The notes below the pieces were generated by a model. It was not told the origin of the DNA. It was given only the letters and a program-made list of their open reading frames with translations, and did not search any database. A stretch of 64,000 nt of DNA. Origin: Saccharum officinarum (lineage: Eukaryota; Streptophyta; Magnoliopsida; Poales; Poaceae). Below, one piece after another: positions 22,212 through 32,620 of this stretch; position 1 is the first letter of the stretch, and the number at the start of each line of letters is the position of its first letter. The DNA lies in the NCBI GenBank assembly GCA_020631735.1, contig CM036170.1:70447737-70511736 (forward strand). Direction: 5' to 3'. Made by a program: the position numbers and the translations under genes.

Positions 22212-25200
22212 CACTTCAAGTGTTTAGTCCTTAATTGCATTGCATTTGCATTTGCATAAGCATAAGCATGCATCATTCATGTTTGTTATTTTATGTGATG
22301 CAACACATGTGATTGTTCTAGGGTTTGTTTGATTTATTTCATGAAGTATTTGATAGTTGGTGTAACAAAAAGGTAAGGTAGCCAATCATGACCTACAACA
22401 CCTTAGTTATACTTAGGGTAACATTTGGAACAAGGTTCATGTTGACCAAAATTACAAATTTGCCCTCCAAGAGAAGTTTGACCACCATTTGACCCTAGAA
22501 GGCTCTAGTTTGACCAATTAAAAAGTCTAATTTAGAGACCTTGCATAGAAGAGCACCCTTAAGCAAAGTTGTAAAGAAATTCATGGGGAACAAAAGTCTC
22601 AATATGACCATCTCATGAAATTGACCCTAAAATGCTCAAAAGTGGCCCACAAGTCAGTTAGAGAGGTAGCTCCAAGACTTAGAATTTTTCTAAGTCTGGA
22701 ATCTGACCCTACAGTTTTACTGAGGCCTACTTTAGGAGCTTTTAGTTTGCAAACCAGGCCAAACCAGCTTTCACTCATATTGACAAACTTGTAGATCACA
22801 TGTAACCCTACAACTTTGTCAACATCACCCAAGCCTGGTTCTCAATGGTTCAAGAGATATCGTGTCATGAACTTAGGCTGTCAGTCGGCATCGTTAACTG
22901 AACCTCGGTTTCAGTTTCATCAAGCACTACTTTGAGGCCATGTAGTTTGAAATATAGGCTGAACCAGCCCAAACACCAATTGACAAAGTTGTTGACCTAA
23001 CGTAGCTCTACAAACTTGATGTTGCCACCTTGGACTGAAACAGGCTGGTTTAGAAGTTAATCACGTTCGAAATCACTCTGTCAGTCACTACCGATGGCGT
23101 CAATGAACTGCGATTCAGTTTCATCAGTGGCCGACCGGCCACAGGGCAACGCCGACGCGTGGAGGCGCGGTGGCGCCCGTACGCCGGCCCTGGCCCCACC
23201 AGTTAGGCCGCGACGCCTTCAAGACGCCACGACGCGCGAGCCGGCCTCTATTCCTCCGCCCCCTCTCTTCTAGTTGCAAAAACACCGAAACCGAGCCGCC
23301 ATTGCTGTTCTTCTCCGGCGAGCTCAAGCGCGAGCTACACCGCATCACCGGCCGCCAGACCTCGCCACTCCCTCCGCCTCACCACCCTCCATCCCCTTGA
23401 CCCACCGAAGCCCGCGATTTGACTCAAGGTGAGCCGCATTGCTTTCTTCCCCGTCTCCGAGAGGTCGCCGGAGCCCGCCATGGGACCTCACCGTGGTCGG
23501 GGTGCTTTGGGTCTCTCTCCATCCTCCCTTCCTATCAAAATGGATCCGCCTAGCTTCGGTGAAGCTCGTACCGAGCCTAGACCGCACCGTACATCCTCAC
23601 CGGCGACGGTGCGCCGCCACCGGACATCACCGGCCGCCGCTCGCGGTGACAAGCCCCTTCCACCCCATCCCCATCCATTCCACGAGCACCAATCGACGCA
23701 CCGGGTGACGGAGAACACGAGGCGGTGTTCGATTGGCCGAGCGAGCTCTTCTCCGGCGAGCTCGAGCTCGTCGGAGCTCGCGGGTCTCCGCCTCCCCTGC
23801 CTCCGGTCACTGACCGCGGGGGCCCGCCCGTCAGTGTCGCGCGCGGGCGGGGGCGCTGAGCGGGCCGCGCGCGCGCGAGTGTGTGGGCCGAGTTTTCCGG
23901 GCCGGCCCAGTTCATCCGAAATGAAATTCATTTTTATTATTTTGTCACTGATTTTTTGTACAAGTTGGAAAAATATAGATCTAGGGTTTTAATGATCCAA
24001 AAATCATGAGATAAATTTTGTTAGGGTCTACATGATGTGTAGTATTTTAGAAAAATATGGATCTGGCATGAGATGTTTAAATTCTATAAGAATTTAATAG
24101 ATCCTTTAAATGTGTTTTGGAATGCATGCAAATTTGTTAAATTTATAACTTGAGCTGTATTGTTCCATAAATCATGAAATTTGGTGGGTAGGTTACTCTA
24201 TGCTAGCCCTAGCTCTGGTAAAAATTTGGGCATCAGTGCTTAAGTAATTTCCAAGTTATAAGGCTATCATTTTATTCTAGGAGATATTTGAAGGAATTTT
24301 TGTAATTTTTCTACATGTGCAATGTTCTTGTAACTTTTTGGAGAATGTCTTGGTACCCTAGAGTGTCTAAAAAAATATGAAATCTGTTGTTTGATACTTT
24401 TCAATATGATTTATTAATTATACAAAAATCAGCCTTTTTGACTGGTGAATTTTGTATAGAGAATTTCTTTGAATAAAACTTGTTCAAATTTTTACTGTGG
24501 TCTCTTTTTGGGTCAGAGAGTCCCCTGTAATTTTTATAGAATTTTAGGAGCAGTTTACATATATGTTTAAAATTCCACCTAATTAATTAAGTAAAATAAG
24601 AAATGAGTATAAATAAATGTTCTAGGTAGTCACACCCTACTTTCTGGTGTTGTTATACCCCATGTGAACTTTTGGAAATCTTAGTTTGGTTTTAAGGGTC
24701 TTTGGTCACATCAATAAATGTTTCACCTTTGTAATTTTAGGTTTTCTGGACAGCTGGTAGTAATTCTAAATTTGGCTTTGATAAAATTGGTTGCTGGAAA
24801 ATTTGTAAATACCAAAGTTGGAGTAAACTTGATGAACTAGCTTGTGTCAAAATTTGGAAGCATTTGGCTTAGTAGTTTGAGAGTTACTGTTGTTTAAGGT
24901 GGCAGTTCAAAATCTGCTACTCTCTGTTTTGAGAGGACAGATTCTGGAACTTGTGAAGTTTGACATGGAAAACTTAGGAGTTTGGAGTTGAGGTCTGAAA
25001 ATGAATTGTAGTGCATTTCTTAGGCTTTCCAGATTGTCTTAGATCATATCTTTTGGAATTGTAAATCTCCAGTTGTGATAAAAACAAGTAGCTGCTGTCC
25101 AGAATGCTTACTGTGGTGTTTTGCTGATTGATATGGTGTGATATCCTAAGACATGCTACTTTTGTAATTGTTAGGTGTTAGGGCCTTAACTGAGGATGAG

Positions 25201-27009
25201 CAGCTTTATCTTAGGTTAAGTAGATTAGGTGAGTACTTCTCTACCGGAGAGGAAATTTGCACCTACTCTTTTGAAGTGATTTGAATAGAGCGTTAAATTG
25301 TTGTAATGCATTTCATTCCGAGCATATTGCATCTTTCATTATGCATTCATGGGATTTATTATGCACTCATGCAATAGGTGTACCGGAGGGGGTGACACTC
25401 CTCGAATTCGAACAAGCGATACCGGAGGAGGTGCTGAGTCAACCGGAGGAATTAGCAGAAGAACCCAACGTCGGGGAAGCTCCGTCAGAAGATCTACCCG
25501 AGTGTCCGGACCACAGACCCGCAACCTTTCTGAAAGGCAAGCCCCGGTGCATGCTGAACCCATCGTTTTATAAATTAATCTTGAGTATTTTAATTGTTTA
25601 CTGCATTAAGTTGTAGGAGTTATATGAAAACACTTGTTGCATTATACCTGTCCTTGTCCAGATATCGTACTTAATCCTATATTAGGTTTAGGCACGTGTC
25701 AATGCTTAGCCCTGCTTAGTACGGTAGAAGTCGGGTGATTTCCGGTCATCCGCGAGATGTAGGAAGGAGTCACGAGTGGCTTTATGGCTATCGTGGATGG
25801 AACCATGCTTAAAAATGAAATTTAGACCGGGCGGGAGTTCGATAGTACAGCCGCAAGACACTTCACGTCTTGGGTGTGGAGCTATGCCCGTCTGAGTCGT
25901 TTAAGGACCGATTCACTGTACGTCCTTGAGTCATGTTGAACGCAGTCTAACACTTAGTTGGTCGGATAAGTCGTTCCGACCGCGAAGCCGAGTAATGTGG
26001 TTCAGGCCGGGAATCGAATGGTAGGTTGCTTCTTGGAGGAGAGAAAGGATGTGCTTGGGGACATTGGCGTGAGACCAAGGGGGGGTTAGAGTCCCTATCA
26101 CCTGGCAGAGTGTCGCCCTTGGGGTCGCGACATTATTCGGACCCACGATTCCTGAATCATATGAAAAGGTGGCCTGTGCGACCCCTCCAGCTGGATAGGA
26201 ATTCGATTCGAATCGCCGTCGCTCCCGGTTAGTGAGCACTTGACTTGAGCAGCGGCAACGTAGATCTCATTAAATGAACCGGTGGTTAAGGGAATGATAC
26301 AATGATTGCCACAATTCATACCTGCTCTGGATATAATGATGATAATTGTTTGATTATAATCAAGTGCATGTTTAGTATAGGTGCTAAGATAGATGACAGG
26401 TAAATGCTAAAAATAACTGCTAGTACAGGTTATAAGAGTCTCAATTACTTATGCCTTTATGCAAAAATGTGATGTCAGCTAGCCTCTTGTGTAAGCCTTG
26501 CATAATCCTTGGTGTCATCTTATTTCTGGTTTTTGACGGGTAAGTCTAGCTGAGTACATTCCTGTACTCAGGGTTTATTCTCTCCTGTTGCAGATGATAT
26601 GCTCTATCAAGGCTTCTGCAAGACTTGTCTCCACCCTGCGGGTGAAGAAGACTAGATCACTTGGGCGTGATCATCTTTTATGTACTTTCCTCATGCTTTT
26701 GTGGGTTGTTGATCATCAAGACTGGCAGTAGTTAACAACTGGTGTGTGTTATGCTTCCGCTACTTTATAAACTTGGTTTGTAATAATTGCGACTCCGTGT
26801 GTGTGTAAACTTATTTCAGAACTACTTGTGAAATGTAACGTATGATGTTGTATGTTGAATGATGCGATCCTGGTTGTAAGCGAGTTGGTTTGAAATCCTT
26901 CGTGGTTTCGATTGACTACCGGGATTATATGGGCTCAAGTTCGAAAATTTGAGCGCTTCGGTGCTTGTTTTTGTACTTGTGCTCTTATAATTTGGTCGGT
27001 TCTGTTACA
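22207..27009 (+). mobile_element. E2 3' LTR
   Basis: A 4803-bp near-identical copy of 10919-15755. It lacks about 36 nt at 26184, where the left LTR has an extra stretch bounded by short ACCCT/ACCCCT repeats, so this copy probably lost it by slippage or illegitimate recombination. E4 keeps the longer form. Confidence 0.93.
25378..25616 (+). CDS. LTR-encoded conserved peptide exon (copy 2)
   Basis: Second copy, in the 3' LTR, with DLPECPDHRP at 25491-25520 and no change in the frame relative to the 5' copy. See the 5' LTR copy for reasoning. Confidence 0.4.
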
Positions 27010-27058
27010 GGTAGTGTCCTCCAGTGGTCATGCGAGCAGTCTTGCGGCCACGAACCAT
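27010..27058 (-). pseudogene. E1 accessory ORF, 5' part with H3-like start
   Basis: The minus strand, starting at ATG 27058, encodes MVRGRKTARMTTGGHY, and the frame runs on at 10913. It aligns with the histone H3 tail (Arg2, the TAR of positions 6-8, Thr11, Gly12, Gly13 kept), but H3 Lys9-Ser10 is replaced by Met-Thr. The ATG directly follows CTCTGTAG, an acceptor-like sequence as in E2 and E3. On its own the likeness would be weak; it is supported by the same position and the clearer H3 likeness in E2 and E3. E2 and its duplicated GGTAG separate it from the rest. Confidence 0.7.
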
Positions 27059-27217
27059 CTACAGAGTTTTTAGAGGCAAAATTTTGTAATAGAATGAGAC
27101 ATAAGAAGCATAAAAATTTATCAAATAACAAGAGGAAGATAATGAGCATAAAAATAGTGAAAAGAAGATACTAAATTGACTATTTCTAGCTAGGCTTGCG
27201 TCCTACAGTCAACAATA
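27059..27217 (-). other. E1 leader
   Basis: A 159-nt AT-rich leader, much shorter than those of E2 and E3. It has no clear GTAAGT donor, so if the acceptor before the ATG is used, the donor must lie in the LTR. Confidence 0.5.
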
Positions 27218-27230
27218 GCTTTGATACCAA
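27218..27230 (-). other. E1 primer binding site
   Basis: The minus strand reads TTGGTATCAAAGC 2 nt after the LTR end, an initiator Met-tRNA-like site. Confidence 0.8.
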
Positions 27231-27232
27231 TT

Positions 27233-29991
27233 TGTCACACCCATTTAACAATCAAATGGAGTGCATACTCTTATGTGTGTCCAGAGATCAATCACACATA
27301 AGTTAACAAATTATAAAGGATGTATCATCACCAATGTTATTACATCATGATTAATAACACATAGTCTTTACAATAATGTAGCGGAAGTAAAATATAAAAC
27401 TCTCATGGTAGCTCCATTCACAGGCACATTAACTGGTTGACTGTAAGTCTAGTAATCTTCCGAAAAGTAGAAGTAGTCACTACTTGCACCATCTGTTACC
27501 CATCCAGGATTTTTATCCAAGTAAAAAAAACAAGCGTAAGTACATCTCGTACTCAACAAGTATAACATGGGGTTCATGAGTCTCAAAATCATGACATAGG
27601 TTTATCAGCATGTAGCTTTTAATTAGCATTATTTCAGTATATCAATGATATCAAAGTGTCTCAATGTAACAATAAACATATGATCCATGTGAAATGATTA
27701 ACGAATAGCAAAAACATATTCATTATTAATGATCCACTATTCCATAAGGGTCCAAGGCCACTCGTGACCGTGAGCACGGCTGTTATAACAGTTTTACACT
27801 CTGCAGAGGTTGTACACTTTCACTGTGAGTCATGTTGCCCATATGCCCAGGTTAATTACTCCCAAAACACTTCCAAGGTGAGCAGGTAGGGAAACACTAT
27901 GAAGTCTTTCAAAGGTTCGTCTAACAAGTTAGGGCCATTAGATTCACTCGGCAAACAGATGTAGAGCCCCCCTTCCAAATGGCACAATAACACGCAGCAT
28001 ATACTTATGAGGACAGAGGCCGCACTATATCCGATTCGTCAAGCCATTCTTACGCCATAAAGGAATACCTCTAACAAGCTAGAAAAGGTCCTTCTATATG
28101 ACTAAAGCCTGAACCATTTTAGCCCTCACAGTTGTACTATAAATCCTAGATTTTCGCTTACAGATAAGTCCTTATGGAGAGTAACGAGAGCACCAAATAA
28201 CCCCATGCTCTAGTACCCTTTAACAGTAATAAAAATCATCTTTTAATGTTTATTGCATATTCCATTAGTCAAATTACATGAGCATAGTTCATGTTGAGCA
28301 CTAGCAATACTAATCCATGCAATATAATAGGTATCGAGGAATAAAATCAACACTAAGTCATCCTTAACAAGGAATATATGCATAATGATATTATTTGCTT
28401 AATGTGAATAGGACAACAAGGATAATCCCATGCTGTACTTGCCTTGCTCAAACTGGTCCTAGTGATCTTGTTCGTAGAAAAACTCCTGATCCCCAACGAA
28501 TTGCTCACCGTCTATACTCGATCAACAATAGCAACAACATTCATCCAGAACAATCATGCATAAACAAACAAGACTATAATTAGAACAGTACACCAATAGT
28601 AATAAAATAAGATAAAAAGTTTTTAAAATGAATCTACAACTCGCTAGGATCACACAGACGCAAAGATCATGAAAAACGGAGCTAAAACGACGAAGTTATG
28701 AATTTACGAAGATTTCCTATAGAAAAGTAATTACTTTAATTCAAGCTCGAAAATAAAATATCATAAACCTACTAAACAGTTCTACTAACATGTAGAGCTC
28801 TCAATTATGAACCTAACGCAATTTGAACGAATCAAATCGGAGTTAAAACGGATAAATTATGACTAAAACAAACTCAATGGCATAACTGTAAATAACTGAA
28901 AACGTATTTTGACTTAACTCAGATCAATCTACGCTTTCAAAAGGATATTACGCGATTCTAAAATACACTTTGGACTGTGGGTTAGACAATTGAAAAATAC
29001 AGGGTCTCTTTAGCAAAATGCGCAGCCGAAACGGTATCTTTTATCTATAGCCGTTGGATATCAAATGAACGGCTCAGATCTATTCGAGGTGAGCAGGGCG
29101 GCGCTCCGGCCGGGAAAACACTCCGGCGACCATGTCCACGGCGGCGTCATCGCCGGAGTTCGCTAAAACTCAAAACCGAGCACCATTCGACGATTAGAAG
29201 GTATCGGGATGGAGTACAGGGCAAGGCGATCTCACCTCGCGCAAGAACGGAACCGAGGACGGACCAAAAGGAGGCGCGCGGCTCGGAATGGCGGACGGTC
29301 ACGGCTGTAGCTTCCAAGTAGCCTTCTCGGGATGGTTTCGATGCTTCGCGTCGAGAGAAGATGGAGCGGAAAGAGGCACGGGCTCGGTTTTTATAGCCCG
29401 AAGGCGATTCCAAGGAAGGAAAGGGGAGATTAGAAGGAAGGATTCGGTGTCGGTGTTTTTGGAAAGAGAATCTGTCGCCAGCTTGAGGAGGAAGAAGATG
29501 GCCTGACACGTGGGGCCATGCTGTCAGCGACGCAACTGAGAAGGAGAGCGCGGCAGCTCTCTCGCGCGGTTGCTGGGCCAGCGGCCGGAGTCAGCCCAAG
29601 CGGCGAAGCGGTACGCGCACGGGAGCAACAGGGTGGCTCGGCCCAAAGCGGACGCAGATCAAGCGGCCCGGTGCGGGAGAGGGAACACGGCCGCGGTGAA
29701 AGAGTGGGCTGCCGGGCCGAAAGCGAGAAGAAAGGTAATTTTCTTTTTCTTTTTCCTTTTCAAATATTACAAAGCATTTCCAAATGATTTTGAATTCTAA
29801 TTTGAATTTGAATCAAACCACTCCAACCAAAAATTCAAATGCAAGAGCATGAGTGCACAAGCATGTTTCTACCCTTATATTTGATTTTAAGTTAATAAAA
29901 ATTATTATTACTCTAAATTTGTATGGTCACAAAATTATATAAAAATCATATTTACCTATTTTTTTAATATCCAAAATTTTAGGGTGTTACA
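27233..29991 (-). mobile_element. E1 5' LTR (complete)
   Basis: A 2759-bp LTR, TGTAACACCC to GGGTGTGACA on the minus strand. It carries the TATA box at 29388-29395 and a GC-rich block at about 29080-29720. It preserves the undisturbed LINE target site near 28770. ORFs in the GC-rich block are not supported. CTTAC (29992-29996) is the candidate target duplication; its partner lies outside the window. Confidence 0.93.
29388..29395 (-). promoter_or_regulatory. Putative TATA box in E1 5' LTR
   Basis: The minus strand reads CTATAAAAACCGAG, identical to the other LTR copy. It would drive the genomic RNA of E1. Confidence 0.5.
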
Positions 29992-30698
29992 CTTACCCAC
30001 ACGCTCTTCCCATGGCGGCAGGGTTGGCCCGATGCGGCCACCTGCCCACTCGCTCCCCCAGCTGGCTCGGCATGGCGTCCCGCGCACTCGGCGGGAGAAG
30101 ACGAGAAAGAGATTCTACATGGGTCTAACAAGTGGCCCCATATGTCAGCGAGAAGGAGAGACAAACAGAGAAGAGATATTTTTAGTCCGTACGAAAATAT
30201 AGAGTTGTTTGTAGATTTGGGCTAAAGACACGGAGAACATATAAAATGACATTTTCAAGTTGTATAAAGAAAGTTATTATAACGGAAATGTTGTGGTACG
30301 GACGTCCGATCGTCCGGACGTCGTGCTTCTTGGGCATATGTGCTATCAGCCCAACAGGCATGCTCCCCTCTACCTTCGGCTTCTAAAAAAAGACAACTAC
30401 ATTTCCCAACTCGCATAGCCATCACATCGTTCCCCACCGTTCGCCCGCTGCTCGTCTTCTCCAGCGCGATTGCCGCTCGCCGTGGCTTTCTCCAGCATGG
30501 GGCGCTTCGCTGCGGGCATGACACCCGCCCGCCACGACCTTCTCTAGCGCGGGGGTGCCTCACCGCGCGAGGTCACACCTGCCGACTGTCGTTTCCACCT
30601 CCACTGCAGGTGTCGCTCACCGGGGGCCGCGCAGGCGTCTGCCTACTACTATCCTCCTTCTCCACCGCGACCTAGCGCTGGATCTCGTTGTGCAGGCT
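29992..30698. other. Unassigned sequence between E1 and CopA
   Basis: About 700 bp, GC-rich at both ends, with no ORF I can support. It holds an inverted repeat GACGTCCG/CGGACGTC with a 6-nt spacer at about 30301-30322. It is the DNA into which E1 and CopA inserted, so it may be older repeat or ancestral host sequence. Confidence 0.4.
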
Positions 30699-31621
30699 TG
30701 AAAGTTCCTAATATGGCTAGAGGGGGGTGAATAGCCTATTAAAATTTTTACAAACTCACTAGAGCAAAAGATTAGTATAACAAATGGAGAAAATGCGATT
30801 TTGCTCTAGCTTTACAATTGTTGCAAGTCACCTATCCAACAATTCTAGTAACTATGATCTCTATAACAATTAAGGGCTAAGTCACTACGAGCTCTCACAA
30901 GCTAGCTACTCTAAAGAGCTCAACTAGGTGACAAGCTACACTAGCAAAGATAATTAAGCTCTCAAAACTAATTACACTAAAAAGCTTATTACAACTAGTT
31001 TGCGAAATGTAAAAGAGAGGTATGTGATCTTAATACCGCCGCATCGAAGAATGACTCAATCACAATAATATGAAGACCAATCACCGGGAGAAATCTAAGA
31101 AGTCAATCACAAAGGTAACACACATTTTTTCTTCCAAGGTTCACGTGCTTGCTGGCACGCTACGTCCCCGTTGTGTCGACCACCACTTCGTGGTTCGGCG
31201 GCTAATTGACAATTCAAAGCCAAGCTCCCTAAGAGCACCGTAAGAACCTACCGCAAGTGAGGTAACTCAATGACACAAGCAATTTACTAGAGTTGCCTTT
31301 GGCGCTCCGTCGAGGAAGACAGAACACCCCTCACAAATCACCGGAAGGTGGCTAAGAACAAGCACCACTCTTGCCACTACTCCTCCGCTGCCTCCAAGCT
31401 ATCTAGGTGGCGGTAACCACCAAGAGTAACAAGAATCCCGTAGCCAATGCTCACCCAAGTGCTAACTATATGCAAACTCATAAGCAAATGCATTTGAGAT
31501 CACACAAACTCACTTTGATTTGTCAATCAAGCAAGAGAGATGAGTGGAAGGGAGTATGCCCAACTCAAGATGTTAGGATGTTAAAATGTCCAAAAGAGAC
31601 CTCTAGGAGCCGACCAACAAG

Positions 31622-31629
31622 TATTTATA
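31622..31629 (-). promoter_or_regulatory. Putative TATA box in CopA LTR
   Basis: The minus strand reads CTCCTATAAATACTTG, a canonical TATAAATA. Confidence 0.5.
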
Positions 31630-31677
31630 GGAGCCCCCAAAAGAATAGAACTGTTGGCTCATAAAACAGCCACACTC

Positions 31678-32190
31678 GGGGTGACCGGACACGCTAGTCG
31701 GGCCTGACCGGACGCGCCATAGCATCCGGTCGCTCCACCGTGACCTCCCTAATGAACGCCACGTGTCTCACTTTGAATCTCGTTCGTTCGATCGTAACAT
31801 TCACTTAAATGTACTCATTTATGTACTAGAGTGACCGGACGCGCTGATCAAAACTGATCGGACGCGCCTCGGCGTCCGGTCGCCACGATTCACGTTGCTG
31901 ACCACGTGACCGGACACGCCGCTTGAACTGATCGGACGCCATAGTGCCAGCGTTCGGTCGATTCCAGTAAGCACCCACTCACGATCGGACGCGTTCGGTC
32001 GATTGTGACGGGACGCGCCGCCGCGTTCGTTCGACCCTTCGCGTTCGCTATCCCTCTGGCGCCTGACCGGACACGCCGGTCCCGCGAGTGACCGGACGCG
32101 TCGGTGGTAAACCCCAGTCCACACGCTAGACTGCTGTTGTCACTGACTGGACATGTCCGGTCATGCCGAGACCGCGTCCGGTCGATCCAG
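31678..32190. repeat. CCGGTC/CGGACGCG motif array in CopA LTR
   Basis: Many copies of ACCGGACGCG and CGTCCGGTC in both orientations at irregular spacing, rich in CpG. A similar array occurs twice in the CopB LTR. Confidence 0.6.
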
Positions 32191-32615
32191 AGACCTCTGT
32201 TCCTATCCACGATGACTTAGAGAAAATCTCCGTCTCCGGCGCAGTGGAAAATAAGTGTTTCACTTTCACAAAAAGCGCCGAATGAATATGCAAATAGGTC
32301 ACAAACCCATCACTACCGCTCAAACTCAATCGCCTTCACAAATGTGCTAACATCACCAAGTGTACATCACCATGTGCATGTGTGTTAGCATTTTTTTAAA
32401 ATCATTTTCAAGGCGTTAAGTTAGCTCACCACTAGATCTAAATGCATATACAAATGAATCCTCATCTAGTGGCACTTAAATGATCAATAGCCCTGAAAAT
32501 TCCTCTCTTTATAGTATGACTATCGATCCTAAGTGTAATCACACCCTCTATGGTGTCTTGATCACCAAAAGCAAATCCTATCTATACCTTTGTCTTGAGT
32601 TCCATAGGATTGCAC

Positions 32616-32620
32616 TCCAT
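32616..32620. repeat. Candidate target duplication of E3, left
   Basis: TCCAT precedes the E3 LTR. The matching right copy is not in the window because later insertions split the right LTR. Confidence 0.35.

Larger units (their letters stand above)
10919..27009 (+). mobile_element. E2: complete Ty3/gypsy chromovirus (Tekay/Del-like)
   Basis: A full-length LTR retrotransposon of 16.1 kb is inserted in the accessory ORF of E1. It has LTRs at 10919-15755 and 22207-27009 starting TGTAACAC and ending GTTACA, an initiator-Met-type primer binding site, an accessory ORF, an intact gag-pol and a polypurine tract. By eye the LTRs differ at about 33 bases in 4.8 kb (near 0.7%), plus a 36-nt deletion in the right one. 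At the commonly used grass LTR rate this is a few hundred thousand years. The intact gag-pol makes it the likely youngest autonomous element here. Confidence 0.95.
30699..32620 (-). mobile_element. CopA: Maximus/SIRE-like Ty1/copia LTR, partial
   Basis: On the plus strand it begins TGAAAGTTCC, so on the minus strand the LTR ends GGAACTTTCA. It shares with the CopB LTR (49346-51384), in opposite orientation, the stretch TAACACACATGCACATGG and an array of CCGGTC/CGGACGCG motifs. No primer binding site lies to its left, so this is a 3' LTR or solo LTR end. E3 inserted at 32620 and separates it from the rest, which is not seen. No supported ORF. Confidence 0.75.

Noticed and set aside
30301..30322. 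Inverted repeat GACGTCCG/CGGACGTC considered as transposon terminus.
   Set aside because: No partner terminus or target duplication found in 29992-30698.
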